NCBI GenBank assembly: GCA_937928595.1
Contig: CALGJV010000011.1
Coordinates: forward strand, 62,001 to 126,000
Length of the DNA: 64,000 bases
Reading direction: 5' to 3'
From: an uncultured Phycisphaerae bacterium
Lineage (GTDB): Bacteria > Planctomycetota > Phycisphaerae > UBA1845 > Fen-1342
Shown: in pieces, positions 1 through 8,915 of the stretch
Position numbering within the stretch: the stretch's first letter is position 1
Layout: the number at the start of each line of letters is the position of its first letter
Notes under the pieces: generated by a model
What the model was told of the DNA's origin: nothing
The model's input: only the letters and a program-made list of their open reading frames with translations
The model's database searches: none
Translations under genes and position numbers: made by a program

Positions 1-1773
1 CTTGCCGCTGCGGGTCTTCGGGAGCCGCTGCACGACGACCGCCTGTTTGAACGCGGCCACCGCGCCGATGCGGTCGCGGACCATCTGCACGAGCTCGCGC
101 ACGATGTCCGCGTGCGGGCGGGTCACACCCGCCTTGAGCACGACCAGGCCGAGCGGCAGTTCCCCCTTGAGCGCGTCCGCGACCCCGATGACGGAGCACT
201 CGGCCACGTCGGGATGCGATGCGAGGACCTCTTCCATGCCGCCCGTCGAGAGCCGGTGCCCCGCGACGTTAATGATGTCGTCGATGCGGCTCATGATGTA
301 CAGGTAGCCGTCCTCGTCCTGGTACCCGGCGTCGCCGCTCAGGTAGTAACCGGGGTAGCGGGTCAGGTACGACTCGATGTAGCCGCGGTCGTTGTTCCAG
401 AGCGTCGGCAGGCACCCCGGCGGCAGGGGCAGTTTGATGCAGAGATTGCCGGACTGGCCGCGGGGAACCTCGTCGCCGGCCTCGTCGAGGACGCGCACGT
501 CGTAACCGGGGACGGCCTTGGTCGGCGAGCCGGGTTTGACCGTCAACCGCTCGAGGCCGGTGCAGTTGCCGGCGATGGCCCAGCCCGTTTCGGTCTGCCA
601 CCAGTGGTCGATGACCGGGACGCCGAGCCGCTCCTGTGCCCACTTGAGCGTATCCGGATCGCAGCGTTCGCCCGCCAGGAACAGCGCCTCGAAGCCGCGG
701 AGGTCGTACTTTTGCAGCAGCGTCCCATCCGGGTCCTCGCGCTTGATGGCGCGGAACGCGGTCGGGGCGGTGAACAGGGCCTTGACGCCGTGCTGGGCGA
801 TCACGCGCCAGAATGCGCCGGCGTCGGGCGTGCCGACGGGCTTACCCTCGTACAGCACGGTCGTGCAGCCCGCCAGCAGCGGCCCGTAGACGATGTACGA
901 GTGCCCGACGACCCAGCCGATGTCGGACGCGGCCCAGTACACGTCGCCGGCCGATACGTTGTAGATGTTCTTCATCGTCCACAGCAGCGCCACCGCGTGG
1001 CCGCCGTGGTCGCGAACGACGCCCTTCGGGATGCCGGTCGTGCCGGACGTGTACAGGATGTAGAGCGGGTCGGTCGCGGCGACGGGGACGCACTCGGCAG
1101 GCGCGGCCGCGGCGACGGTCGCGTGCCAGTCCAGGTCGCGTCCGGGTTGCAGCTCCGCGGCGGCCAGCGGACGCTGAAGAATGAGGCAATGCTCGGGCGA
1201 CGCCGTTGACCGGCGGAGCGCCTCGTCGAGCAGCGGTTTGTACGGGATGACGCGCCGGCCCTCGATCCCGCACGAGGCGGACACGACGACGCGCGGCCGG
1301 GCGTCGTTGATGCGCGTGGCCAGCTCCTGCGGCGCGAAGCCGCCGAAGACGACGCTGTGGATCGCGCCGATCCGGGCGCAGCCGAGCATCGCGACCAGCG
1401 CCTCCGGGACCATCGGCATGTAGAGGATGACGCGGTCGCCGGCGGTGACGCCCAGCCCGCGCAGCGCGCCGGCGAACTGCGCGACGCGCCGCTGAAGCTC
1501 CGCGTAGGTGATGCGCTGCACGACGCCGGTCACGGGGCTGTCGTAGATGACCGCCGCCTGCTCGCCGCGGCCGGCGGCGACGTGCCGGTCGACCGCGTTG
1601 TAGCAGGTGTTCAGCACGCCGCCGGCGAACCAGCGGTAAAGCGGCGCGGCCGAAGCATCCAGCACCCGATCCCAGCGGCGTTCCCAGGTGACGGCCTGGG
1701 CCGCCTCCGCCCAGAAACCCTCCGGATCCTCCAGGGATCGGCGATAGGCACGCTCGTACGCTCCAGCGGACAT
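1..1773 (-). CDS. prpE: Propionyl/acetyl-CoA synthetase (AMP-forming), C-terminus cut by window edge
   Basis: Activates a short-chain acid (propionate or acetate) to its CoA thioester through an acyl-adenylate in the cytoplasm. Read from the ATG at 1773 it gives 591 codons with no stop, and the last codon in the window is the lysine of KTRSGK, the catalytic A10 lysine of the ANL family. The P-loop-like motif YTSGTTGIPKG is near residue 240, and WWQTETG (A5) and SGDAGYQDEDGY (A7/A8) follow. The N-terminus (YERAYRRSLEDPEGFW, TCYNAVDRH) looks more like PrpE/ACSS3 than Acs, so propionate is the likelier substrate. Only about 30-40 residues should be missing. A -10-like TATCAT (1813-1818, minus) lies 39 nt upstream. 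Confidence 0.9.
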   Translation of the reverse strand, partial: MSAGAYERAYRRSLEDPEGFWAEAAQAVTWERRWDRVLDASAAPLYRWFAGGVLNTCYNAVDRHVAAGRGEQAAVIYDSPVTGVVQRITYAELQRRVAQFAGALRGLGVTAGDRVILYMPMVPEALVAMLGCARIGAIHSVVFGGFAPQELATRINDARPRVVVSASCGIEGRRVIPYKPLLDEALRRSTASPEHCLILQRPLAAAELQPGRDLDWHATVAAAAPAECVPVAATDPLYILYTSGTTGIPKGVVRDHGGHAVALLWTMKNIYNVSAGDVYWAASDIGWVVGHSYIVYGPLLAGCTTVLYEGKPVGTPDAGAFWRVIAQHGVKALFTAPTAFRAIKREDPDGTLLQKYDLRGFEALFLAGERCDPDTLKWAQERLGVPVIDHWWQTETGWAIAGNCTGLERLTVKPGSPTKAVPGYDVRVLDEAGDEVPRGQSGNLCIKLPLPPGCLPTLWNNDRGYIESYLTRYPGYYLSGDAGYQDEDGYLYIMSRIDDIINVAGHRLSTGGMEEVLASHPDVAECSVIGVADALKGELPLGLVVLKAGVTRPHADIVRELVQMVRDRIGAVAAFKQAVVVQRLPKTRSGK

Positions 1774-1880
1774 GTTCGTTCTCGGCAGTGAGTTGTCGCG
1801 AATGGCGCCGCCATGATAAGGCGCGGCGCCCGCTCGCTCCACAGGCCGCTGAGCAGCGGGATCGACACGGACCGGCCCGG

Positions 1881-1909
1881 TTGCCAGACGCGTGCCCCCC
1901 CCGTACAAT
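1881..1909 (+). promoter_or_regulatory. Sigma70-like promoter of the RND pump operon
   Basis: TTGCCA at 1881-1886 and TACAAT at 1904-1909 are separated by 17 bp. Each matches the bacterial consensus at five of six positions. The site lies about 50 bp before the adaptor-protein ATG at 1960 and is divergent from the acyl-CoA synthetase. Confidence 0.65.
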
Positions 1910-1959
1910 CACCCAACTTGTGGTGCCCGCATCGGATGGCCTCCAGCAGAGCGGACCCT

Positions 1960-3261
1960 ATGCACCGAAAGTCGGCGGAACGCCTGGTGCGAAGAACCGT
2001 CCTGCTCTGCGCTGCCCTCGTGGCGGCGCGGCTTACGCCCGCGCAGGGCCCCGTGCCGGTGACGGTCGCCCCCGCGGTCACACGCGACGTGCCGCCCGCG
2101 CTGCGCCTCGTCGGAACGGTGAACGCCTACCGGCGGTCCGTTGTGGCCGCGGAAGTGGCTGGGATTGTCGCGACCTGGGAAGCGGAGGAGGGGCAGTTTC
2201 TGAAGGCGGGGGACGTGATCTGCCGGCTCGACCACACCGTCGCCCGGTTGCGGGTGGATGAGGCCCGCGCGACGCTCCGCAGCCACGAGGCGGAGCTGGC
2301 CAAGCTCGAGGCCGGCGAGCGGCGGGAAGAGCTCGACCGGATGGAAGCGCTGGTCGCCGAATCGGAAGCGATGCTCCAGAAGTGGGAGGTCGAGCGCAAG
2401 CGGATCGAAGACCTGCACGCCCGCGGGCAGAGCAGTGACAAGGAGCGGCACGATACCGAAATGGACTACCTCGCCGCACGGGGTCGGCTGCTCCAGGCCC
2501 GGGCACAACTCGAGCTGGCCCGCAACGGCGCGCGAGCCGAGGACATCCTGAAGGCGCGTGAGTTGGTGGCCGCGCAGCAGGCCGTCCTGCGGCGGCTCGA
2601 GCGCGACCTCGACAAGACGGTCATCCGGGCCCCGTTCAATGGGGCGCTGACCGTCCGGCGTACCGAAATCGGGCAGTGGATCGAAGCCGGCGGCCCCGTG
2701 GCGGAGCTGGTCGCCCTGGACACGGTCAAGATTCGGACGGACGTGCCCGAAGCGGCCATTCCGTTCGCGGTGACGGGGGCGGCCGCCGCGGTCGAAGTTG
2801 AGGCGCTGGCGCGCAGCTGGTCGGCGCGGATCACGCGCGTGATCCCCCAGGCGAACCCCGCGGCGCGGACGTTCCCGATCGAGATCGACCTGGACAACGC
2901 GGACCACCAGCTCTTGCCGGGGATGTTCGTCTGGACGCAAGTGCCCAGCGGCCCGGCGGGCGCGCGGCTGATGGTGCCGAAGGACGCGTTGGTGGCGCGC
3001 GGGACGGAAAAGACGATCTACGTGGTTCGCGCGGGGCCCGAGGGACCGCCCCTGGCCGTACCGCTGCCGGTGACGACGGGGCTGGAGGTCGGCGGCGCGA
3101 TCGAGGTGCAGGCGCCGGGCCTGAGTCCGGGCGACCTCGTCGTCGTGCGGGCCAACGAGCGGCTGCGGGGCCCGACGCCGGTGATCCCGACGCCGGGGCG
3201 CGACGCGCCGGCCGCGGCGACGACCCAGTCGGCCGGCACGACCGCCGCGTCGCCGTCGTGA
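1960..3261 (+). CDS. RND efflux periplasmic adaptor (membrane fusion protein)
   Basis: Periplasmic adaptor of a tripartite RND exporter, 433 residues. The chosen ATG gives a short basic N-terminus and a hydrophobic stretch (RRTVLLCAALVAARL) ending at PAQG, which reads as a signal peptide; an in-frame ATG at 1936 is the alternative. A split biotinyl-lipoyl domain flanks a long alpha-helical hairpin rich in Glu, Arg and Leu (about residues 95-190), and the returning half is marked by DKTVIRAPFNG. Beta-barrel and membrane-proximal domains follow. It lies 50 bp upstream of the RND permease, so the two are probably one operon. No outer-membrane TolC-like gene is adjacent. The substrate cannot be told from the sequence. 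Confidence 0.9.
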   Translation: MHRKSAERLVRRTVLLCAALVAARLTPAQGPVPVTVAPAVTRDVPPALRLVGTVNAYRRSVVAAEVAGIVATWEAEEGQFLKAGDVICRLDHTVARLRVDEARATLRSHEAELAKLEAGERREELDRMEALVAESEAMLQKWEVERKRIEDLHARGQSSDKERHDTEMDYLAARGRLLQARAQLELARNGARAEDILKARELVAAQQAVLRRLERDLDKTVIRAPFNGALTVRRTEIGQWIEAGGPVAELVALDTVKIRTDVPEAAIPFAVTGAAAAVEVEALARSWSARITRVIPQANPAARTFPIEIDLDNADHQLLPGMFVWTQVPSGPAGARLMVPKDALVARGTEKTIYVVRAGPEGPPLAVPLPVTTGLEVGGAIEVQAPGLSPGDLVVVRANERLRGPTPVIPTPGRDAPAAATTQSAGTTAASPS

Positions 3262-3311
3262 AACGCGGCGGGGCCACCGCCCCACCGTGACCCCCGAGGA
3301 GTACCCGCCCC

Positions 3312-6300
3312 GTGATCCTGATCCGCGAGTGCATTTCCCGGCCGGTCGCCGTGTCGGTCGGCGTGCTGCTGGTCGTGCTGTTCGGGCTGTTGTCACTGTT
3401 TCACATCCCGGTACAGCTCACGCCGAACGTCGACATCCCGATCGTCACGGTGACCACGCGCTGGACCGGTGCGAGCCCCCAGGAGGTTGAGCGCGAGATC
3501 GTCGATCGGCAGGAGGAGCAGCTGCGCAGCACAAAGGGCCTGCGCGAGATGCGCAGCACGTCCCGGGACGGCCTCGGCGAGATCACGCTCGAGTTCTACA
3601 ACGACACCAACCGCGACGTCGCCCTGCGGGACGTCAACGACAAGCTGCGGCAGGTCACGAATTATCCGCTCGACGTCGACGAGCCAACGGTCGCCGCGGC
3701 CGACACCGCCCGTGACTCGGAGATTGCCTGGCTGATCCTGTACCCGACGGCGGACAATGACGAGGGGGTGACGCGCCTCTACGACTTCGCGCGCGACTAC
3801 ATCAAACCCTATCTCGACCGGGTGGAGGGCGTCGGCTCGACCGACATCTACGGCGGGCGCGAGCGCGAGGTCCACGTCGTGGTGGACGCCGGGCGTCTGG
3901 CAGCGCGCGGCCTCACGTTCGCGCAGCTCGAGTTCGCGCTGCGGCGCGAGAACGCCAACGTCTCGGCCGGCACGGTGGCCCAGGGCAAGCGCGATTACAC
4001 GGTCCGGACGCTCGGGCAGTACGAGACGGTCGAGCAGATCCTGGGCACGGTCGTGGCCTACACGCCGGGCGGACCGGTCTACGTGCGGGACGTCGCCGAC
4101 GTGGAGGAGAGCTTCACGAAGCAGTACGCGTTCGTACGCAGCAAGGGCCGGTACGTTCTGGCGTTTCCGGTGCGGCGCGAGGTCGGCGCGAACGTCATCA
4201 CCGTCATGGCCAAGCTCCGCGAAGCCGTGCGGCGCATCAATGAGGATGTGCTGCGCGCCCGCGGACTGAACCTCGAGCTCAAGCAGGTCTACGACGAGAC
4301 GGTCTACATCGACCAGGCCATCGCGATGGTGCGCAACAACATCTTCGTCGGCGGGACGCTGGCCGGCGTGGTGCTGCTGCTGTTTCTGCGGAACTGGCGC
4401 GCCACGGCCATCCTGGCTCTGGCGATTCCCATCTCGGTGGTCGGCACCTTCCTGGTCGTGGCTTCCACCGGCCGCACGATGAACGTCGTCTCGCTGGCCG
4501 GCATGGCGTTCGCGGTCGGCATGGTCGTCGACAACGCGATCGTCGTGCTCGAGAACATCTACCGGCACTACCAGATGGGCAAGACGCCGCGACTCGCGGC
4601 GTACGACGGAGCCCGCGAGGTCTGGGCGGCGGTGCTCGCCAGCACGCTCACGACCATGGCCGTGTTCATCCCGGTCATCTTCGTGCGCGAGGAGGCGGGC
4701 CAGCTTTTCCAGGACATCAGCGTGGCCATCGTGGCTGCCGTGGGGCTCTCGCTGGTGGTGTCCATCACCGTCGTGCCCACGATGGCGACCGGCTTCCTGC
4801 ACCTGGGGGTGGGCCGGCGCGCGCGCGCGCGCCCGGCCGCCGCGGCGGCGACGCCGGCCGAAACCCGCCTGGGACGGGCCGTCGGCGCGGTGGTGCATTG
4901 GGCCAACGACCGGCCGGTGCACCGCGGCTTCGCCGTGGCCGCGCTGGTGGGGCTGTCGGTCGGGCTGGTTCCGCTGCTCGTTCCGGAAACGACCTACCTG
5001 CCGCAGGGCAACCGTAACCTCGTGTTCGGCTTCCTGATTACGCCGCCGGGCTACACGATCGACGAGTTCAAGCGGATGGGGGACGTCGTGGAAGCCCGCC
5101 TGCGGCCGTACTGGGAGGTCGCGGCGGGGTCGCCGGAGCACGCCGCGCTCGACGCCCGGTGGCGCGCGGAGATTGACGAGCTAATCCGGGCCGGCCGGGT
5201 GCCGGAGCTGGCCGCTCCGCCCGCGCCGGGCTTCAGCCTCGAGCGCCGGCTCCAGCGCGACCGCCTGGAGCGCGAATGGCGGACGCCGCCGCCGCTCATC
5301 GAGAACTTCTTCTTCGTGGCGTACGGCGGCGGGTGCTTCATGGGTTGCACGAGTCGCGATCCGGCCCGGGTGAAGCCGATGGCCCGCCTGCTCCAGACGG
5401 CGGGGGCCCAGATCCCCGGCGTGTATCCGGTGTTTTTCCAGACGGCGATTTTCCGGGTCGGCGCGGGCAACAACGCGGAGTTGCAGATCCGCGGGGACGA
5501 TCTGGACCATGTCGTCGGCGCGGCCAGCGCCCTGTTCGCCGCGTGTCTGCGGCAGTTCGGCCCGCCGCAGGCCACGCCGACCAACTTCAACCTCGGTCGC
5601 CCGGAAGTGCAGGTCATCGCGGACCGCGAACGGGCCGCCGACCTGGGCCTCACGGTGCGGGACGTCGGCTTCATCGTCGAGGCCGCGGTGGAGGGCGCGT
5701 ACGTCGGCGAGTACCGTTTCGCGGGCGGCACGACGTGCGACATCCGGCTGAAGATCAAGGGACAGGAAGGGCGACCGACGCAGGAAATCGGACAAATTCC
5801 CATCCACACGCCCGCCGGCCGGGTCGTGCCGCTGTCCGCCGCCGTGACGCTCCGCAACACGACCGCGCTGGAGCAGATCTATCGTGTCGAACGCCAGCGG
5901 GCCGTGGCGCTGACCATCAACCCGCCCGAGACCACCACGCTCGAGGCGGCGGTCGCTGCGCTCCGGAACATGGTCGCGGAGCTCCGTGAAGCCCAGGCGA
6001 TTCCGCCGGATGTGACCGTCACGCTGGCCGGCAACGCCGACAAGCTGGTGAAGGCCCGCGAGACGATGGTCGGCGAGTGGCGCGGCTGGACGCTTGCCAC
6101 GCTTGTCAACGTCGTCAGCAGCCGCTTCTTCCTCTCGCTTCTGGTCACGTACCTGCTCGTGGCCGCGCTGTATGAGAGCTGGGTCTACCCCTTCGTGATC
6201 ATGTTCAGCGTGCCGCTCGCGGTCCTCGGCGGGTTCCTGGGGCTGACGCTGGCGCACTGGGGCACGCTGCTGACCACCGACCAACCCATCCAGCAGCTCG

Positions 6301-6713
6301 ACGTCGTCACGTTCCTCGGGTTCGTGATCCTGGTCGGCACCGTCGTGAACAACGCCATCCTGCTCGTGGACCAGGCCCTTCAGAACCTGCGGCATCACGG
6401 CCTGGAGCCGCTGGCCGCGATTCGTCGCTCCGTGGCCACGCGCGTCCGCCCCATCTTCATGACGGCCCTGACGACCGTCGCCGGGCAATTGCCGCTGGCG
6501 CTGTTCCCCGGGGCCGGTAGCGAGCTTTATCGCGGCCTCGCGGCCGTGATGGTCATGGGGCTGCTGATCTCGACGCTCGGCACGCTCGTGCTGGTGCCGG
6601 CCGTGCTGGCGTTCGTGTTCGACGCCCAGGCGGCGGTCGCTCGTCGGCTTGGACGGCCCCCGTGGTGGCAGGCAGCGCGCGAGCAGCCTCTCCCGGTGGA
6701 TGTGACCGCGTAG
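3312..6713 (+). CDS. RND efflux transporter permease (HAE1-like)
   Basis: Inner-membrane proton-driven exporter working with the adaptor just upstream. It starts at GTG 3312 and has 1133 codons, longer than the usual 1030-1050. The first membrane helix follows the typical RPVAVSVGVLLVVLFG start. The TM4 motif is GMVVDNAIVVLENI, so the second Asp of the AcrB-type DD pair is Asn. TM10 carries GTVVNNAILLVDQ. Extra length lies in the second periplasmic half, where a charged helical insert precedes IENFFFVAYGGG and a CFMGC pair. Such variants are common among planctomycete HAE1 proteins as I recall them. Substrate unknown. Confidence 0.92.
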   Translation: MILIRECISRPVAVSVGVLLVVLFGLLSLFHIPVQLTPNVDIPIVTVTTRWTGASPQEVEREIVDRQEEQLRSTKGLREMRSTSRDGLGEITLEFYNDTNRDVALRDVNDKLRQVTNYPLDVDEPTVAAADTARDSEIAWLILYPTADNDEGVTRLYDFARDYIKPYLDRVEGVGSTDIYGGREREVHVVVDAGRLAARGLTFAQLEFALRRENANVSAGTVAQGKRDYTVRTLGQYETVEQILGTVVAYTPGGPVYVRDVADVEESFTKQYAFVRSKGRYVLAFPVRREVGANVITVMAKLREAVRRINEDVLRARGLNLELKQVYDETVYIDQAIAMVRNNIFVGGTLAGVVLLLFLRNWRATAILALAIPISVVGTFLVVASTGRTMNVVSLAGMAFAVGMVVDNAIVVLENIYRHYQMGKTPRLAAYDGAREVWAAVLASTLTTMAVFIPVIFVREEAGQLFQDISVAIVAAVGLSLVVSITVVPTMATGFLHLGVGRRARARPAAAAATPAETRLGRAVGAVVHWANDRPVHRGFAVAALVGLSVGLVPLLVPETTYLPQGNRNLVFGFLITPPGYTIDEFKRMGDVVEARLRPYWEVAAGSPEHAALDARWRAEIDELIRAGRVPELAAPPAPGFSLERRLQRDRLEREWRTPPPLIENFFFVAYGGGCFMGCTSRDPARVKPMARLLQTAGAQIPGVYPVFFQTAIFRVGAGNNAELQIRGDDLDHVVGAASALFAACLRQFGPPQATPTNFNLGRPEVQVIADRERAADLGLTVRDVGFIVEAAVEGAYVGEYRFAGGTTCDIRLKIKGQEGRPTQEIGQIPIHTPAGRVVPLSAAVTLRNTTALEQIYRVERQRAVALTINPPETTTLEAAVAALRNMVAELREAQAIPPDVTVTLAGNADKLVKARETMVGEWRGWTLATLVNVVSSRFFLSLLVTYLLVAALYESWVYPFVIMFSVPLAVLGGFLGLTLAHWGTLLTTDQPIQQLDVVTFLGFVILVGTVVNNAILLVDQALQNLRHHGLEPLAAIRRSVATRVRPIFMTALTTVAGQLPLALFPGAGSELYRGLAAVMVMGLLISTLGTLVLVPAVLAFVFDAQAAVARRLGRPPWWQAAREQPLPVDVTA

Positions 6714-6728
6714 TCCGCGGCGCCGCGC

Positions 6729-7241
6729 TCAGTACGCCAGTACCGGCGTGACCGCGGCCGGGTCCGACAGGCAGTACTCCAGCGTGCGGATGTAGAACAT
6801 CCACCACACCATGAGGGCGCCGTAGAAAACGCACAGGACGCCCGCGCCGAGCTCGGCCGGCCGGCGGCGGCGGAAGCGGAAGAGCACCGTCGCGCCGAAC
6901 CCGAACAACAACGTCTTGTACGTCGTGAGCTGAATCGGGCAGTCGGCAAACACCGCGGCCACGCGGTTCGCTTCCGCGAAGTTGCCCCGCATGAGCTGGG
7001 ACTGCGTCAGCAGCAGGTCGAATGCGTTGAACACGCAGACGGCGGCCAGCAGCACGGTGGTGCGAAAAGCGCGCCGCGCGTCCGCCGGTGAAGATGGCAA
7101 CGACGGCGGGAGCGCAAGCCAATCGAAGCCTGTGCGGCTGACGCGGACAGCGGCGCGCCGGCCGGTTGAGTTCCAGTCACTCGGGCTGGTCGCGGCATGG
7201 GGTCGGTTCGGCGAGCGCAGCAGTGACGGAGATGCATGCAT
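6729..7241 (-). CDS. Small membrane protein, DUF5658-like
   Basis: About 170 residues if read from the first ATG; the true start may be further in, since the first 55 residues look like uninformative Arg/Pro/Ser-rich sequence. The conserved part begins with a hydrophobic segment and FNAFDLLLTQ, then MRGNFAEANRVA, which resembles the DUF5658 pattern of an Asp in the first helix and a following E-x-NP-like site. Two more helices follow (YKTLLFGFGATVLF and GVLCVFYGALMVWWMFYI), giving three predicted membrane segments. It is convergent with the RND permease, only 15 bp from its stop. No function is known. Confidence 0.6.
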   Translation of the reverse strand: MHASPSLLRSPNRPHAATSPSDWNSTGRRAAVRVSRTGFDWLALPPSLPSSPADARRAFRTTVLLAAVCVFNAFDLLLTQSQLMRGNFAEANRVAAVFADCPIQLTTYKTLLFGFGATVLFRFRRRRPAELGAGVLCVFYGALMVWWMFYIRTLEYCLSDPAAVTPVLAY

Positions 7242-7472
7242 GCCGGTCTCGACGTGCGATGCCCGCCCACCCGGTCACACGAACCGACGGCGGCAGCGGA
7301 CTGGTATGCCTATCGGATACGCGGCGGCCGGGGTTGAGCCGTGGCCGCGCGTCGATCGGGTACCGGTTCTCGGGCCTGCACCGGATACGCTGTGGCGATC
7401 CGCACGAAAATCGCGGCCCGGCCCCGCGCCGTGCGTGCCGCTCCGGAAAAGCTGGGAGCCGAACCCGCCCCG
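7242..7472. other. Intergenic, no gene recognised
   Basis: Short open frames exist on both strands but none shows a recognisable domain or a good ribosome-binding site. I see nothing further until the promoter at 7473. Confidence 0.5.
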
Positions 7473-7501
7473 TTGCATACGCCGCTGCAGGCCGCTAAGC
7501 T
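7473..7501 (+). promoter_or_regulatory. Promoter of the fluoride-riboswitch operon
   Basis: TTGCAT (7473-7478), a 17-bp spacer and TAAGCT (7496-7501). The predicted transcription start, about 7 nt after the -10 box, falls at 7508, exactly where the first riboswitch stem begins. That placement supports a site that is only moderate by consensus. Confidence 0.6.
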
Positions 7502-7506
7502 ACTGC

Positions 7507-7565
7507 TGGCGATGGAGTCCGCCTTAAAGCGGTCCTGGGCAACCGGGCCTGATGACTCCTACCAG
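7507..7565 (+). promoter_or_regulatory. Fluoride riboswitch (crcB RNA) aptamer
   Basis: The strand carries the diagnostic GGCGATGGAG (7508-7517) and CTGATGACTCCTAC boxes (7549-7562). GGCG (7508-7511) pairs with CGCC (7520-7523). GGAGTC (7514-7519) pairs perfectly with GACTCC (7554-7559) as the pseudoknot. GGTCC (7531-7535) pairs with GGGCC (7545-7549), capped by GG-GCAA-CC, a GNRA tetraloop. The unpaired TTAAA linker is at 7524-7528. This is the known fold, and the operon downstream includes CrcB, the standard target. Fluoride binding is expected to switch expression on. Confidence 0.95.
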
Positions 7566-7581
7566 GAACCGCCTTGGTAGG
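7558..7581 (+). promoter_or_regulatory. Riboswitch-competing hairpin (expression platform)
   Basis: CCTACCAGG (7558-7566) can pair with CTTGGTAGG (7573-7581), nine pairs including one G-U, with loop AACCGC. Its 5' arm contains the last CC of the aptamer pseudoknot and the conserved TACC, so this hairpin and the folded aptamer cannot fully coexist. Confidence 0.7.
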
Positions 7582-7617
7582 GCTCGCAGGTCGCGGTCGG
7601 CGCGCAGGTGAGCATGC

Positions 7618-7650
7618 AGCCCCATCAGGTAGTCCCTGGTCGGGCTTTTT
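7618..7650 (+). terminator. Intrinsic terminator under riboswitch control
   Basis: AGCCC (7618-7622) pairs with GGGCT (7642-7646) around an inner CAGG/CCTG stem (7626-7629, 7635-7638), followed by TTTTT (7646-7650). It lies between the aptamer and the first start codon at 7706. This fits transcriptional (termination/antitermination) control. The outer stem is short, so confidence is moderate. Confidence 0.6.
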
Positions 7651-7705
7651 GTTTGCGCCGGCCGCGGCGGCCCTGCCGCCGGACGGCGGAGGTTGAGGCA
7701 GACCG

Positions 7706-8914
7706 ATGCACGAGATCTGGTTCCAGGCGGCGCTCTGGCTCGGGCTGGCGCTGGTCGCGACGCTGGTCTCGATCTGGCTGCGGATCTCCGTTGCACTAAC
7801 GGAAATCGTCGTCGGTACGGTCGCACAGCTCATGATCGGGGCGGTCCTCGGGCCGCAGGCGCTGGACGCCGGCGCGAGCTGGGTGAAGTTCCTGGCCGGG
7901 GTCGGCGCCATCGTGCTGACGTTCCTGGCCGGCGCCGAACTCGATCCCAAGTCGTTCCGCCAGAGCTGGCGCGAAGCGACGGTCATCGGGCTCGTCTCGT
8001 TCGCGGTGCCGTTTCTCGGGGCGACGGCGGCGGCGCGGTTTCTGCTCGGTTGGGACACGCAAGCCGCCTGGTTGGCCGGTGTCGCGATGTCGACCACGTC
8101 GGTCGCGGTCGTCTACGCCGTCATGCTCGAACTCGGCCTGAATCACACGCAGTTCGGCAAGGTGATCCTGGCGGCCTGCTTCATCACCGACCTGGGCACG
8201 GTCGTGGCCCTGGGTCTGCTGTTCGCGCCGTTCACATGGCGCAGCGCCACACTCGTCGGCGGCCTGATCGTTGCGATGGTCCTCCTGCTCAAGTTCACCG
8301 GGCCGTTCTTCCGCCGGTTCGGCGGGCGCACCAGCGAGCTGGAGGCCAAGTACCTGCTGTTCGCCCTGTTCCTGCTCGGTGGCCTGGCGGTCTGGGCCGA
8401 GTCCGAGGCCGTGCTGCCGGCCTACCTGGTCGGGATGGTGCTGGCCGGCACGGTGGGGCGCGACCACGCGCTCGTGCGGCGGCTCCGCACGCTCACGTTC
8501 GGCCTGCTGACGCCGTTTTACTTCATCCGGGCGGGTTCGCTCGTGCAGCTGCCCGCACTTGTGGCCGGCTTCGGAACCTTTCTGGTGCTGCTCATCGTGA
8601 AGATGGCGGCAAAGTTTGTGGGCGTGTACCCCGCCTGCCGCGCTTTCCGGTACGCCCGCGGAGACGCGATGTACACGACGTTGCTCATGTCGACCGGCCT
8701 GACGTTCGGCACCATTTCGGCGCTGTACGGCTTGTCGCATAATGTCATCACGCAGAACCAATACTCGGTGCTGGTCGCGGCCGTGATCGCGAGCGCCGTC
8801 GTGCCGACGTGGATCGCCAACCGCTTCTTCCTCCCGCGTCATTACCTGGCCGCCGCGACCCCGCCGCGGGCCGAGGCCCCCGCGCCCCCGGCCGCCTCAG
8901 TCGGAGTGGGCTGA
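7706..8914 (+). CDS. CPA2-family cation:proton antiporter, first gene of fluoride operon
   Basis: Integral membrane antiporter of 402 residues with about 12 hydrophobic segments, of the KefB/NapA-like CPA2 superfamily. Seen: TFLAGAELDPKSF after TM3, ACFITDLGTVVALG in the mid-membrane position where CPA2 proteins carry the ion-binding acidic residue(s) (a single Asp here), and a C-terminal cytoplasmic Ala/Pro tail without a TrkA-N/RCK domain. Na+/H+-type antiporters are known members of fluoride riboswitch regulons, so it probably helps ion or pH homeostasis during fluoride stress. Whether it moves F- itself cannot be decided here. Stop and next start are 1 nt apart. Confidence 0.88.
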   Translation: MHEIWFQAALWLGLALVATLVSIWLRISVALTEIVVGTVAQLMIGAVLGPQALDAGASWVKFLAGVGAIVLTFLAGAELDPKSFRQSWREATVIGLVSFAVPFLGATAAARFLLGWDTQAAWLAGVAMSTTSVAVVYAVMLELGLNHTQFGKVILAACFITDLGTVVALGLLFAPFTWRSATLVGGLIVAMVLLLKFTGPFFRRFGGRTSELEAKYLLFALFLLGGLAVWAESEAVLPAYLVGMVLAGTVGRDHALVRRLRTLTFGLLTPFYFIRAGSLVQLPALVAGFGTFLVLLIVKMAAKFVGVYPACRAFRYARGDAMYTTLLMSTGLTFGTISALYGLSHNVITQNQYSVLVAAVIASAVVPTWIANRFFLPRHYLAAATPPRAEAPAPPAASVGVG

Positions 8915-8915
8915 A

